Of a stretch of DNA of 64,000 nt, positions 44,233 through 55,267 are shown one piece after another. The notes beneath the pieces are model-generated. The model saw only the letters and a program-made list of their open reading frames with translations, made no database searches and was not told the origin of the DNA. Position numbers and translations under genes: made by a program. How positions within the stretch are numbered: the stretch's first letter is position 1; the number at the start of each line of letters is the position of its first letter. Origin of the DNA: Sandarakinorhabdus sp. AAP62 (GTDB lineage Bacteria; Pseudomonadota; Alphaproteobacteria; Sphingomonadales; Sphingomonadaceae); NCBI RefSeq assembly GCF_000331225.1, contig NZ_ANFY01000005.1:240970-304969 (forward strand). Direction: 5' to 3'.

Positions 44233-45024
44233 ATGCCATTATCCGACTATAGCCTGTCCGACTTCACCGCCGGCCCCTACACCCGCCCGGTCTACCGCCG
44301 CGGAAGCGGCCCGGCGGTCATCGTCATTCACGAGGTGCCTGCGCTCCATACGCTGGTCATCGACTTTGCCGACCGTCTTGCCGAAGCCGGCATGACGGTC
44401 TTCTGCCCCAGCCTGTTCGGCACGCCCGGTTCGGTGCCCACCAAGGCCGCGGCGGCGAAGCAGTTGTTCCTCAACATCTGCATCCGGCGCGAGTTTTCGG
44501 CCTGGGCTGATGGCCGCTCCAGCCCGATTGTCGATTGGCTGCGGGCGCTGGCGAAACAGGCCCACGAAGAATGCGGCGGGCCGGGCGTGGGAGCCGTCGG
44601 CATGTGCTTCACAGGCGGCTTTGCGCTGGCGATGATGACGGAACCCAGCGTGATCGCGCCGGTGTTGAGCCAGCCCAGCCTGCCCATCCGCGGCGCCAAG
44701 ACCGGCAGCATCGATGCGACGCCCACGGAAATCGCCTGTGCCCGCCGCCGCTTCGAGGCAGAGGATCTGTCGCTGCTCGCCCTGCGCTACCGTTCCGACA
44801 AGCTGGTGCCCGATGCCCGCTTCCGCCGCTATGAACGCGAATTCCCCGGCCGGGTGGAAACCATCGAGCTGGGCGACGAACATGCCCGCACCGGCACCGG
44901 CATGGCGCCGCACAGCGTGTTGACCGTGCACTTGCCCGAGACCGGCCCCGGCAAGGCGGCCGAGACGAAGACAATCGCATTTCTGCAGTATCGTTTGGGG
45001 CTGGCGAGCCGAACTCCCCCTTGA
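44233..45024 (+). CDS. dienelactone hydrolase family protein
   Basis: Alpha/beta hydrolase of the dienelactone hydrolase family, 263 aa. The nucleophile elbow is GMCFTGGFAL, with Cys in place of Ser, diagnostic for the family. The N-terminal VIVIHEVPALH and the later SDKLVPDARF (acid) and GDEHARTGTG (His) segments are in order. The ATG at 44233 starts MPLSDYSL; the longer frame upstream crosses the palindromes and is rejected. No aromatic pathway genes are adjacent, so the substrate is unknown. Confidence 0.85.
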   Translation: MPLSDYSLSDFTAGPYTRPVYRRGSGPAVIVIHEVPALHTLVIDFADRLAEAGMTVFCPSLFGTPGSVPTKAAAAKQLFLNICIRREFSAWADGRSSPIVDWLRALAKQAHEECGGPGVGAVGMCFTGGFALAMMTEPSVIAPVLSQPSLPIRGAKTGSIDATPTEIACARRRFEAEDLSLLALRYRSDKLVPDARFRRYEREFPGRVETIELGDEHARTGTGMAPHSVLTVHLPETGPGKAAETKTIAFLQYRLGLASRTPP

Positions 45025-45080
45025 TTGCCGGAGCGAGTGCAGCCACATCGGTGCTGCACTGCAATAACGGGAATAGATTG

Positions 45081-45506
45081 ATGTCTTCTGCCGCTTCCAT
45101 CGCCGCCCTGGCTGTCTCTGTTGCCGCTGTGTCGGCCACCAGCGTTGCTGCCCAGCAGGCCGTGCTGCCCGGAGGCACCCGCTTTACCGAGGAAAGGGCC
45201 GGCACTGGCGCGTTGGCCGAACCAGGTCGCGCCGTGGCGGTGCATTACACCGGCTGGCTCTATGTGGATGGCGGCAAGGGCGCCAAGTTCGACAGCTCGC
45301 GCGATCGCGGCCAGCCCTTCATCTTCACCCTGGGCCTTGGCGAAGTCATCCTGGGCTGGGATGAAGGCGTGGCCGGCATGAAGGTGGGCGGCAAGCGCAC
45401 CCTGATCGTGCCGCCGGAAGCCGGCTATGGCGAACGCGGTGCCGGCGGCGTGATCCCGCCAGGTGCGACGCTGATGTTCGACGTCGAGCTGCTGGCGGTG
45501 CAGTGA
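45081..45506 (+). CDS. FKBP-type peptidyl-prolyl cis-trans isomerase
   Basis: Periplasmic proline isomerase, 141 aa, with a signal peptide ending near SVAAQQ. The FKBP core has VAVHYTGWLYVDGG, KFDSSRDRGQPFIFTLG, VILGWDEGVAGMKVGGKR and the final PPGATLMFDVELL. The ATG at 45081 gives a proper signal sequence and has GGGA upstream; the longer frame only adds 20 non-signal residues. Its stop overlaps the patatin start. Confidence 0.92.
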   Translation: MSSAASIAALAVSVAAVSATSVAAQQAVLPGGTRFTEERAGTGALAEPGRAVAVHYTGWLYVDGGKGAKFDSSRDRGQPFIFTLGLGEVILGWDEGVAGMKVGGKRTLIVPPEAGYGERGAGGVIPPGATLMFDVELLAVQ

Positions 45507-46621
45507 TGGCCGGCCTTCCCGCCCTGCCAGGCCAGCCCGTGCTGGTACTGCAAGGCGGCGGCTCGCTCGGCAGTTATCAGGCCGGCGTGTTCTCGGGCCT
45601 GGATCAGGCTGGCTATTGCCCGCAGGCCGTGGCGGGTATTTCGATCGGGGCCATCAATGGCGCGCTGATTGCCGGCAACCCACCCGAACGGCGGCGCGAA
45701 CGGCTGATGACCTTCTGGGAACGCATCACCGGCAGCCCGACGCTGTCATGGCTGCACAGCGACGGCAAGGCTGGTGATGTTGCCGAAGGGTTGCGCCACC
45801 AATGGGCGGCAGCGGCCACGGCGATGATGGGCGCGCCCGGTTTCTTCCGCCCGCGCTGGCCGTGGATGCCGGGCTGGTGGCCGGGCCAGATCGCGCTCTA
45901 TGAAACCGATGCGTTGAAAGACACGTTGCTGGAACTGGTGGATTGGGATCTGCTGAACAGCGGCACCGTGCGGCTGGCGGTGGGCGCGGTGAACGTGGAA
46001 ACCGGTAATTTCAAATATTTCTGCTCCACGCAGCAGCGGCTGGACGTGCGCCACGTGATGGCATCGGGGGCCCTGCCGCCCGGTCTGCCGCCGGTGGAGA
46101 TCGATGGCCAATATTGGTGGGATGGCGGGCTGGTGTCGAACACGCCGCTCGATCATGTGCTCGATCATGATGACGATGAGGATCTGGCGATTTTTCAGGT
46201 CGATCTGTTCCCGGCGCGGGGCGCGCGGCCGACCACGCTGGCCGAAGTCGAGGAACGCGCCGCCGATATCCGTTTTTCCAGCCGCACCCGCTTCACCACC
46301 GATGCCCAGGCCCGGCTGAACGGCCCGCGTGAGGCCTGGGCGCGGCTGGCCGCGAAATTGCCCCCCGAACTGCGCGACAGTGCCGAGGCGAGGCTGCTCG
46401 ACCGGTTGGCGCGGGGCCGCCGGGCCCTCGTGGCCCAGCTGGTGTATCGCGATCAGCCGTGGCAGGGCGCTGCCAAGGGTCGCGAGTTCAGCAGAGCCAC
46501 CATGCAGACGCACTGGCGTCATGGCGAAGCCGATGTGGCCGCCATGCTGGCCCGCGGTGGCTGGGCCGCGCTGCCGGCCGGGCCGGGCGTGTGGAGCTTT
46601 GACGCCACCGCGCAGGGTTGA
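45506..46621 (+). CDS. patatin-like phospholipase
   Basis: Ser-Asp dyad lipid acyl hydrolase of about 371 aa. The oxyanion loop is LVLQGGGSLGSYQAGV, the nucleophile is in VAGISIGAINGAL, and the Asp is in YWWDGGLVSNTP. The C-terminal extension (SRATMQTHWRHGEADVAAML) is the DUF3734 type seen in proteobacterial patatins. The start overlaps the FKBP stop (GTGATG); GTG at 45503 is an equal alternative. Confidence 0.92.
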   Translation: MAGLPALPGQPVLVLQGGGSLGSYQAGVFSGLDQAGYCPQAVAGISIGAINGALIAGNPPERRRERLMTFWERITGSPTLSWLHSDGKAGDVAEGLRHQWAAAATAMMGAPGFFRPRWPWMPGWWPGQIALYETDALKDTLLELVDWDLLNSGTVRLAVGAVNVETGNFKYFCSTQQRLDVRHVMASGALPPGLPPVEIDGQYWWDGGLVSNTPLDHVLDHDDDEDLAIFQVDLFPARGARPTTLAEVEERAADIRFSSRTRFTTDAQARLNGPREAWARLAAKLPPELRDSAEARLLDRLARGRRALVAQLVYRDQPWQGAAKGREFSRATMQTHWRHGEADVAAMLARGGWAALPAGPGVWSFDATAQG

Positions 46622-46760
46622 TTTTCCACCCCTTTGCCAATGCCGAATTTCTGATAGGCTACACGCTGCGACAATTTGACCGGCATCATAAGCCGGCGAT
46701 TGGCGAACAGCACTGAGGGCGCGCGACTGCGTCTGCCTCAGTAGCCGGGGGAGAATCATC

Positions 46761-48119
46761 ATGGGCATTGGCGATCATGTCGATCTGGCGGGATTCATCG
46801 CAGGGGTGAGCCGTCGCAATCCGGGGCAACCGGAATTCGTGCAGGCGGTTACCGAAGTGGCCGAGGATATTTTCGACTTCATCGGCGACAAGCCGAAATA
46901 TCATGAAGCCCAGATCCTGCGCCGCATCGCCGAACCGGACCGTGTCGTGTCGTTCCGCGTGTGCTGGGAGGACGACAACAACAATATCCGCGTGCAGCGC
47001 GGCTGGCGGGTGCAGAACAACAACGCCATCGGGCCCTACAAGGGCGGCATCCGGTTCCACCCGTCCGTCACCGAAAGCGTGCTGAAGTTCCTGGCGTTCG
47101 AACAGACCTTCAAGAACGCGCTCACCGGCCTGCCAATGGGCGGCGGCAAGGGCGGCTCCAACTTCAACCCCAAGGGCAAGAGCGTGAATGAAATCATGCG
47201 CTTCTGCCAGAGCTTCATGACCGAACTGTATCGCCACATCGGGGCCGATATTGATGTGCCGGCCGGCGATATCGGCGTGGGCGGGCGCGAGATCGGCTTC
47301 ATGTTCGGCCAGTACAAGCGCATCACCAATCATTTCACCGGCGTGCTCACCGGCAAGGGTCTGGAATGGGGCGGCAGCCTGATCCGCACCGAGGCCACCG
47401 GCTATGGCGCGGTCTATTTCCTGCAGAACATGCTGAAATCAAAGGGCATGGACGTGGCGGGCAAGACGGCGGTGATTTCCGGTTCCGGCAATGTGGCGAC
47501 GCACGCGGCGGAAAAGATCGTGCAGCTGGGCGGCAAGGTGCTGACCCTGTCGGACAGCGAGGGCTTCATCCACGATCCCGAGGGCATCACGCAGGAGAAG
47601 ATCGACTGGGTGAAGACCCACAAGACCCACCGGCGCGGCCGCATTTCGGAATATGCCGCCGAATTCAAGGGCGCCACCTTCCACGGTAATGGCGCGCGGC
47701 CGTGGGGCGTGCCCTGCGATCTGGCGCTGCCCTGCGCCACCCAGAATGAACTGAATGGGGTGGAAGCGAAACTGCTGCTGCAGAACGGCTGTATCGCCGT
47801 GGCGGAAGGGGCAAACATGCCCACCGATCTGGATGGCGTGCACATCTTCAAGGCGGCGAGGATCCTTTATGCCCCGGGCAAGGCCTCGAACGCCGGCGGT
47901 GTTGCCGTGTCTGGCCTCGAAATGAGCCAGAATTCGGCGCGCATGAGCTGGAAGGAGGAGGAACTGCAGGCGATGCTGAAGGACATCATGTCCGGCATCC
48001 ATGATCGCTGTCTGGAATATGGCCGCAGCGCCGATGGTCACACCGATTATGTGAAGGGTGCCAACATCGCCGGCTTCAAGAAGGTCGCCGATGCAATGCT
48101 GGCGTTCGGCGTCGTCTGA
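46761..48119 (+). CDS. gdhA: glutamate dehydrogenase, NADP-type
   Basis: Reversible amination of 2-oxoglutarate to glutamate; 452 aa, the length of the hexameric NADP-dependent class. Substrate-binding motifs are IGPYKGGIRFHPSVTESVLKF-like (seen as GPYKGGIRFHPSV) and LPMGGGKGGSNFNPKGKS with the catalytic Lys. The Rossmann motif is AVISGSGNVATHAAEK near residue 240. GGGGGAG lies 8 nt before the ATG. It begins a four-gene tight cluster with DUF4188, acetolactate synthase and an amidohydrolase. Confidence 0.95.
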   Translation: MGIGDHVDLAGFIAGVSRRNPGQPEFVQAVTEVAEDIFDFIGDKPKYHEAQILRRIAEPDRVVSFRVCWEDDNNNIRVQRGWRVQNNNAIGPYKGGIRFHPSVTESVLKFLAFEQTFKNALTGLPMGGGKGGSNFNPKGKSVNEIMRFCQSFMTELYRHIGADIDVPAGDIGVGGREIGFMFGQYKRITNHFTGVLTGKGLEWGGSLIRTEATGYGAVYFLQNMLKSKGMDVAGKTAVISGSGNVATHAAEKIVQLGGKVLTLSDSEGFIHDPEGITQEKIDWVKTHKTHRRGRISEYAAEFKGATFHGNGARPWGVPCDLALPCATQNELNGVEAKLLLQNGCIAVAEGANMPTDLDGVHIFKAARILYAPGKASNAGGVAVSGLEMSQNSARMSWKEEELQAMLKDIMSGIHDRCLEYGRSADGHTDYVKGANIAGFKKVADAMLAFGVV

Positions 48120-48607
48120 TGGCCGGCATCATTGATCGCCGCGTCTGCGCGGAAATCGACGGCCCGTTCGTGCTGTTCCTGATTGGTGTGCGCATCAACC
48201 GCTTGCTGGCGATCAACAGCTGGCTGCCAACGGTGCGGGCGATGCGGCCGATGATCGTTGAACTGATGCAGCAGCCCGAGCTCGGCTTGCTGCATGCCCG
48301 CACGCATTTCGGTTTTCCGGACATTTTGCTGGTCCAGTATTGGCGCAGCTACGACCATCTCGAAGCCTATGCCGCAGCGCGCGAGCATCTGCACCTGCCG
48401 GCCTGGCAGCGTTTCAACAAGGCGGTGGGCAGCAACGGCGACGTGGGCATCTGGCACGAAACCTATCTCATCAATCCCGGCCAGTATGAGAATGTTTACA
48501 ACAACATGCCGGCCTATGGCCTTGGCGTTGCCGGCACCATCCTCGATGCCACCGGGCCGCGCGCCCGGGCATCGGGGCGGCGCAAAGCCCAGATTTCAGG
48601 AGAGTGA
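48119..48607 (+). CDS. DUF4188 family protein
   Basis: A 162-aa member of DUF4188, annotated elsewhere as monooxygenase-like dimeric alpha-beta barrel proteins without firm function. Family features are FVLFLIGVRINRL, LLVQYWRSYDHLEAYA, WQRFNKAVGSNGDVGIWHETY and YENVYNNMPAYGLG. It overlaps the gdhA stop by one base (TGATG) and is followed by acetolactate synthase after 3 bases, so it is co-expressed with both. Confidence 0.82.
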   Translation: MAGIIDRRVCAEIDGPFVLFLIGVRINRLLAINSWLPTVRAMRPMIVELMQQPELGLLHARTHFGFPDILLVQYWRSYDHLEAYAAAREHLHLPAWQRFNKAVGSNGDVGIWHETYLINPGQYENVYNNMPAYGLGVAGTILDATGPRARASGRRKAQISGE

Positions 48608-48610
48608 GCG

Positions 48611-50253
<1,643 letters not shown>

Positions 50254-50257
<4 letters not shown>

Positions 50258-51840
50258 AGCGGCATGTACTTGCCCTTGCCGCTGCCTTTGCCGCGACTGT
50301 GCTGATCGGTGCCGGGCCGGCGCCGCAGGCCGATATCCTGCTGAAGGGCGGCAGCATCCATGATGGCAGCGATCGCCCGGCCTTTGTCGGCGATGTGGCC
50401 ATCAGCGGTGACCGCATCAGCTTTGTCGGCCCGGGCGGCCGGGTGCGGGCCAGGCGGGTGATCGACGCGCGCGGTCTGATCGTGGCGCCCGGCTTCATCG
50501 ATCCGCACACCCATGCCGATATCGGCGCGGCTGATCCGGCCAGCCGCCGGCTCGACACGTGGCTGGCCCAGGGCGTCACCACCATCGTCACCGGCAATGA
50601 TGGTTATGGCAGTTTCCACATCGACGGCCAGACCAGGGTGCTGACAGAAAGGCCCATTGGCCCCAACCTGGCCTCGTTCGTCGGCTTCGGCGCCGTTCGG
50701 ACGGCAGTGGTGGGGCAAGGCGATGTGGCCGCCACAGATGATCAGGTCGCACGGATGCAGGCGCTGGTGGCCAAGGGCATGTGCGATGGTGCGCTCGGGC
50801 TTTCAGCTGGCCTGTTCTATGCGCCGCAGAAATTCGCCACGACCGACGAGGTGATCAGGGTGGCCCATGCCGCCGCCATGCGCGGGGGCCTGTATGATAC
50901 GCACCAACGCGACGAATCCAGCTATGGCATCGGGCTGCTGGCTTCGGTGGACGAAGCGCTGCGGATTGGTCGCGAAGCTGGCATGCCGGTGCATTTCGCT
51001 CATCTGAAGGCGCTGGGCGCCGATGTGCACGGCAAGGCACCGGCCGTTGTCGCTCGCATTGCAGCGGCGCGCGCGGCGGGGCAGGCGGTGACGGCTGATC
51101 AATATCCCTACACTGCCGGCGGCACCGGCCTGGCGGCGGCGCTTTTGCCGGCCTGGGCGCAGGATGGCGGTATCACTGCGATCAAGGCGCGCCTTGCCGA
51201 TCCGGCGCTGCAGGGCCGGCTGCGCGCCGATATGGCCGACAATCTGCGCCGGCGCGGCGGTGCGGGTGCGCTGCTGATGATTGCGTCGGGCCGGCCATGG
51301 ACCGGCAAGCGGCTGGATGCGGTGGCCGCCGGCTGGCAGATCGACGCCATTGCGGCGGCACAGCGCATCATCGCCGCGGGGCCTGACGGCGACGCGGTGG
51401 CATCGTTCATGATGATCGAGCCGGATATCGAAGTGATCATGCGTCAGCCCTGGGTTGTGACAGGGTCAGACGGCTTTGCCGGACATCCCCGCATTGCCGG
51501 CACCTTCCCCTTGAAATACGCGCGCTATGTGCTTGAGAAAAAGACGATCAGCCTCGCCCGCTTCATCCGCCAGTCAACGGGGCGCACCGCCGATATCCTG
51601 AAGCTGGATCGGCGCGGCTATCTGCGGCCGGGCTGGTTTGCCGATGTCGTGCTGTTCGATCCCGCGCGTTATGCGCCGCGCTCCGATTATGCCAATCCGA
51701 ATGCGCTGGCGGTGGGGGTGACGACGCTGCTGATCAACGGGCAACTGGCCATCGACGGCGGCGCCCTGGGCAGCACGCTGCCCGGCCGGGTGTTGCGCCG
51801 CACGTCGGTACCGCACTGCCCGGTGCAGCCGGGCGACTGA
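50254..51840 (+). CDS. secreted N-acyl-D-amino-acid deacylase-type amidohydrolase
   Basis: Metal-dependent amidohydrolase of 528 aa with an N-terminal signal sequence (VKRHVLALAAAFAATVLIGAG). It has IDARGLIVAPGFIDPHTHAD with the metal-binding HxH, VHFAHLKALG with a metal His, and DQYPYTAGGTGL as in D-aminoacylases. The C-terminal strand part returns to the small beta domain (GWFADVVLFDPARYA). GTG at 50254 overlaps the acetolactate synthase stop by 4 nt. It may hydrolyse N-acyl-D-amino acids in the periplasm. Confidence 0.85.
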
Positions 51841-51919
51841 TTGACGAGGCGGGCCGTCCACCCCACTTGACGGCCATGACTCCCGCACCCCGTCCGACCG
51901 CGCCCGCCCGCACCCGGGC

Positions 51920-52495
51920 CTAGCCGGCCAGTTTGCGCGCCGCCGCGAAGAACGTCTCGATGCGGGCCGGCGTCGCGTCGCGGATGGTGCCCACCACCTT
52001 CATGTGCGTAACCTTCAGCCCGACGAAATCCAGGATCTGCCGGCGCAGCACGTTGAGCCAGCCATTGCGATAGCCCAGCCACAGATACCAGGACGGCGTA
52101 TCGGCGGTGATCAGTACACGGGCGGTGCGGCCTTCGAACAGCTTCCTGGGGAAATGCCCGTCGCCTTCATAGGCAAAGGCGATGCCGGGCAGGAAGGCGC
52201 GGTCGATCAGCCCCTTCAGCTTGGCTGGCGCCGCGCCCCACCACAAAGGATGGACCAGGATGAGCGTGTCGCACCAGCGAATGGCGTCGAGAAAGGCCAC
52301 GATATCAGGTTCATGCGCCATGCGGCTGTTGTAGCCGTGGGCCAGATTGGGATCGAATTCCATCGCGCAAAGCTGCATCACCCGCACCTCCGCCCCGCGC
52401 GCCCGCGCCGTTTCGGCGGCCGCAGCAGCCAAGGCGCTGCACAGGGAGGTGCCATCGGGATGACCGTCGAGCACCAGAACGCGGGTGGAAATCAT
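51920..52495 (-). CDS. NAD(P)H dehydrogenase (quinone), flavodoxin-like fold
   Basis: A 191-aa flavoprotein of the NQO/MdaB type reducing quinones by two electrons. Signatures are RVLVLDGHPDGTSLCSAL at the FMN-phosphate loop, HPLWWGAAPAKLKGLIDRAFLPG-like segment (seen as HPLWWGAAPAKLKGLID), and FEGRTARVLITADTPSWY. It is convergent with the amidohydrolase gene. Nothing in the context narrows its partner. Confidence 0.88.
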   Translation of the reverse strand: MISTRVLVLDGHPDGTSLCSALAAAAAETARARGAEVRVMQLCAMEFDPNLAHGYNSRMAHEPDIVAFLDAIRWCDTLILVHPLWWGAAPAKLKGLIDRAFLPGIAFAYEGDGHFPRKLFEGRTARVLITADTPSWYLWLGYRNGWLNVLRRQILDFVGLKVTHMKVVGTIRDATPARIETFFAAARKLAG

Positions 52496-52655
52496 GATCG
52501 TTCACATCCTTGTAACCGCAGTCGCAGGGCCATGCAGTTTTGACAGTTTTTCCGCATTTGGGCGGTTTTCAAACCGAACAGCGCCATCGTGAGACAATCG
52601 TGCGGGACGGTCGCTGGTCAGCAACTTACGCCAAAATGCGGCCTGTAGGACAGCT

Positions 52656-52832
52656 TCAATGCTCGGCCGGCACCTGGGTGGCGCGGGGCTGTCGAACGGC
52701 TGGCGAATTGCGGGTGACGTCAACCCTTGCCGACAAGCCCGGTCCTGGCCGCGATGGCGTCGGCCGAGAACAGGCGAGCAGCGCCTCATCCTTGCGTTTG
52801 TAGGACAGGAAGATATCGGGCGCGGCGGTCAT
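52656..52832 (-). pseudogene. truncated, frameshifted TIR-domain gene
   Basis: Starting at ATG 52832, directly behind the stop of the TIR-TPR gene, the frame reads MTAAPDIFLSYKRKDEALL, matching the TIR start MSDIFLSYNREDQSRAKLF of its neighbour. After the 18th residue the match continues in another frame (FSADAIAARTGLVGKG against LFADAFTAAGLNVW) and ends at a stop. The reading frame from the ATG closes at 52656 with no TIR features. It is the 5' stub of a second TIR gene that decayed after duplication. Confidence 0.7.
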
Positions 52833-52834
52833 GC

Positions 52835-54505
52835 TCAGGCTTCCGCTGCGGCGTAGAGAGCATGAATGAGGGCAACGTCCGCCTCCAGCGACGGACTGGT
52901 CTGGGCGCAGAGACGATAAAGATGCTCTGCTGACGCCCGTGCCAACCCCAATTGACGGGCCGTTTTCACATGGTTGAGCGCTTCTGTCTCTCGCCCAAGT
53001 TTCACGCTGACGAGCGCCTTCAAGACGTGACCATGCGGATATGAAGGATTGAGCGCGAAGACTTCATCGACGGCTGTATCTGCTTCGGCCCAGCGCTCGG
53101 CCAGGGCGAGGGCCCTTGCGATCCACATTTTGGCGATCCAGACAACCATCGCGCCGGGCATCAGGCGCAGAGAAGTCTTGAGTTCGGCCAGGCCCATTTC
53201 CAGCCGGCCATTCATCACGCTTGCAATAGCGTAGCCATAGCGGATTGTGCCGACGCCCGGTGCCTTGCTCACGGCACGTGCGGCGTAGCGCTCCCCTTCG
53301 TTGGCGCTGCCGATATAGCTGAGCGCAAGCCCAACCCAAGCGAGAACCATAACGTCGTCTGGCGCCAAAGCCAGTGCGCGTTCCGCTATGGTTCGAATGC
53401 GCTGCACTTCGGCTGGATCATTGGGGCCAGTGAACGCAAACTGGGTTGCCTGCGTCACGGCAAGCATGGCCTGAGCAACTCCATAGTCGGGCGCAATGGC
53501 CACGGCGCGGGTGGCCTCGGTGATGGCAAGCTGCATGGCTGTCGGATCGTACAAGCGATAGGCGGACCATGCCCTTGAGATGGCTTCCCAAGCCGTGATG
53601 TCGCCAGGCTTTTTCAGTGCCCGCTCCACTTCCAGATTGTGGACCTGCGTATCGAGGTTTGCCGCGATTTCGATGACCAGCTCTTCCTGCAGATCGGCCA
53701 GTTCCGACAAGGGACGATCGAATTTCGCGGTCCAGATCGCCGTGCCACTTTCCGCATCGAGAAGTTGGGTGGTGACACGCAGGTTGGTGCCGACGCGGCG
53801 GATGTTGCCTTCCAGCAGATAGCGCACCCCCAGTTGGCGCCCCAGGGCCGGGATGTCTGTGATTGCTGCTCGGCTCAGGTTGGCGGTGGTCGTCGCGCCC
53901 AGCACGCGGACATTCACGCCCTGTGTCAGCGCCGAGATCACATCCTCAACCATGCCCTCGGCAAACACCTCGTCCTCGGTCAGGCCGGAGCGGTTGGTGA
54001 AGGGCAATACTGCCAGCGACGGAGCGGAACCGCATTGGCCGGGTTTCAGCGTTTCGGCGACAGTGGGCGCCTCCGGTTGCGGCAAGCCCGCGCCGGGCAA
54101 CGCTGGTTCTGCCTTCCGGCCAACAAGTCCCCGGACATCGCGAAGGAACGCCGCCCAAGACCTGTCTGCGCTATCACCCATCCAGTGTGAAAGGTCGGCG
54201 GTCTGGGTCAACTCGAACATGATGGGGCGTTCGCAGGGTTCAATGGTTACCGGCACCAACGTCTTGCACCTGTCCGCAATCGTCGCCTCCGCCCGCACCC
54301 AGCGCGAGACGACTGAGCGCGGCGACCACAGCACCACCACTGCCTTGGCGGCGCGCAGGGCGGCTTCGGTCACTTCGTCATAGGCCTCGCCAGACCGCAG
54401 CGCCGTGTCCCACCACACGTTCAGGCCTGCCGCCGTGAACGCATCGGCAAACAGCTTCGCGCGGGACTGGTCCTCGCGGTTGTAGGACAGGAAGATGTCG
54501 CTCAA
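52835..54505 (-). CDS. TIR domain / TolB-like / TPR protein
   Basis: A 556-aa three-part protein. Residues 1-130 are a TIR domain: MSDIFLSYNREDQSRAKLF, WWDTALRSGEAYDEVTEAALRAA-type helix and VVVLWSPRSVVSRWVRAE. Residues 165-300 match the TolB-like/adenylate-cyclase-associated segment (LAVLPFTNRSGLTEDEVFAEGMVED, then VRYLLEGNIRRVGTNLRVT). The rest is TPR-like helices (residues 330-530). Related proteins occur widely in sphingomonads. TIR domains can be NADases or protein-protein modules; the candidate catalytic Glu lies in the SGEAYDEVTE stretch. There is no defence partner beside it. Confidence 0.82.
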   Translation of the reverse strand: MSDIFLSYNREDQSRAKLFADAFTAAGLNVWWDTALRSGEAYDEVTEAALRAAKAVVVLWSPRSVVSRWVRAEATIADRCKTLVPVTIEPCERPIMFELTQTADLSHWMGDSADRSWAAFLRDVRGLVGRKAEPALPGAGLPQPEAPTVAETLKPGQCGSAPSLAVLPFTNRSGLTEDEVFAEGMVEDVISALTQGVNVRVLGATTTANLSRAAITDIPALGRQLGVRYLLEGNIRRVGTNLRVTTQLLDAESGTAIWTAKFDRPLSELADLQEELVIEIAANLDTQVHNLEVERALKKPGDITAWEAISRAWSAYRLYDPTAMQLAITEATRAVAIAPDYGVAQAMLAVTQATQFAFTGPNDPAEVQRIRTIAERALALAPDDVMVLAWVGLALSYIGSANEGERYAARAVSKAPGVGTIRYGYAIASVMNGRLEMGLAELKTSLRLMPGAMVVWIAKMWIARALALAERWAEADTAVDEVFALNPSYPHGHVLKALVSVKLGRETEALNHVKTARQLGLARASAEHLYRLCAQTSPSLEADVALIHALYAAAEA

Positions 54506-54545
54506 AAATGCCCCCGCAATGCGTTGGGCCAGTGTTATCCGAACG

Positions 54546-55016
54546 TCAGGGCGGCGTCGATGGACTCTTGGCCAGCCAGCGCTCCGCCGCGTTGTCGTCG
54601 CTGCCCTTGGCGTCTACCCAGCGTGTCGTCCCATCGGCCCACTCCTCGCGCTTCCAGAAGGGGGCCTTGGTTTTCAGCCAGTCCATCAGGAAGCTGGCCG
54701 CAGCAAAGGCGTGGGCGCGGTGGGGGGAGGCGGTGGTGACGAGGACGATGGCGTCCCCGGGCAACAGCCGGCCGTGGCGGTGGATGATGGTGCCGATGGT
54801 ATCGGGCCAGCGGGTTGCTGCATTGGCAGCGATGGCCTGCAGCTGCGCCAGCGTCATTGCCGGATAATGTTCGAGGGTGAGGGCGACCAGGCCATCGTCG
54901 GCGCGCACCAGCCCGGTGAAGGCAACGGCGGCGCCAAGATCGGTGCGGCCGCTGGTGAGCGCAGCCTGTTCGGCGGCGGCGTCAAAAGGTTCTTGCTGCA
55001 GGCGGGCGGCAATCAT
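54546..55016 (-). CDS. moaE: molybdopterin synthase catalytic subunit
   Basis: Large subunit of molybdopterin synthase, 156 aa, which adds two sulfurs from MoaD to precursor Z. Family features are GAAVAFTGLVRADDG, LTLEHYPAMTL, IHRHGRLLPGDAIVLV and the active-site Lys region LKTKAPFWKREEW. The ATG at 55016 overlaps the moaD stop (ATGA); the longer frame upstream is moaD read in a shifted frame. It supplies the cofactor for molybdenum enzymes such as the hydroxylase at 2.5-6.7 kb. Confidence 0.93.
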   Translation of the reverse strand: MIAARLQQEPFDAAAEQAALTSGRTDLGAAVAFTGLVRADDGLVALTLEHYPAMTLAQLQAIAANAATRWPDTIGTIIHRHGRLLPGDAIVLVTTASPHRAHAFAAASFLMDWLKTKAPFWKREEWADGTTRWVDAKGSDDNAAERWLAKSPSTPP

Positions 55017-55267
55017 CCGCCGGTCACCGGCGGGAAGATGGCGATTTCGCGCGGGGCGGTGAGCGGCGTCTCCGCGCTTGCGAACTGCTGATCGACGGCG
55101 ACCCGGATGCGGCTGCGGTCGGCCAGCGCGGCGGCATGGCCGGGGCTGCGGGTGGCGAGCCAATCGAGCAGGGCGGCGACCGTGGCGGCTTCGGCGGGCA
55201 GGGCGAGGGTCTCGCTGTCCTTACCGATCATCTCGCGGACCCAGGCGAAGTAAAGCAATGTTGTCAT
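55013..55267 (-). CDS. moaD: molybdopterin synthase sulfur carrier subunit
   Basis: Ubiquitin-like sulfur carrier, 84 aa, ending in the required Gly-Gly (FPPVTGG) that is thiocarboxylated. It begins MTTLLYFAWVREMIGKDSE, typical for MoaD. The ATG overlaps the pgsA stop (TGATG) and its stop overlaps moaE. The order pgsA-moaD-moaE is common in sphingomonads. Confidence 0.93.
   Translation of the reverse strand: MTTLLYFAWVREMIGKDSETLALPAEAATVAALLDWLATRSPGHAAALADRSRIRVAVDQQFASAETPLTAPREIAIFPPVTGG

Noticed and set aside
52502..52789. 95-aa minus-strand gene downstream of the TIR locus
   Set aside because: It is a shifted frame over the TIR stub with no motifs.
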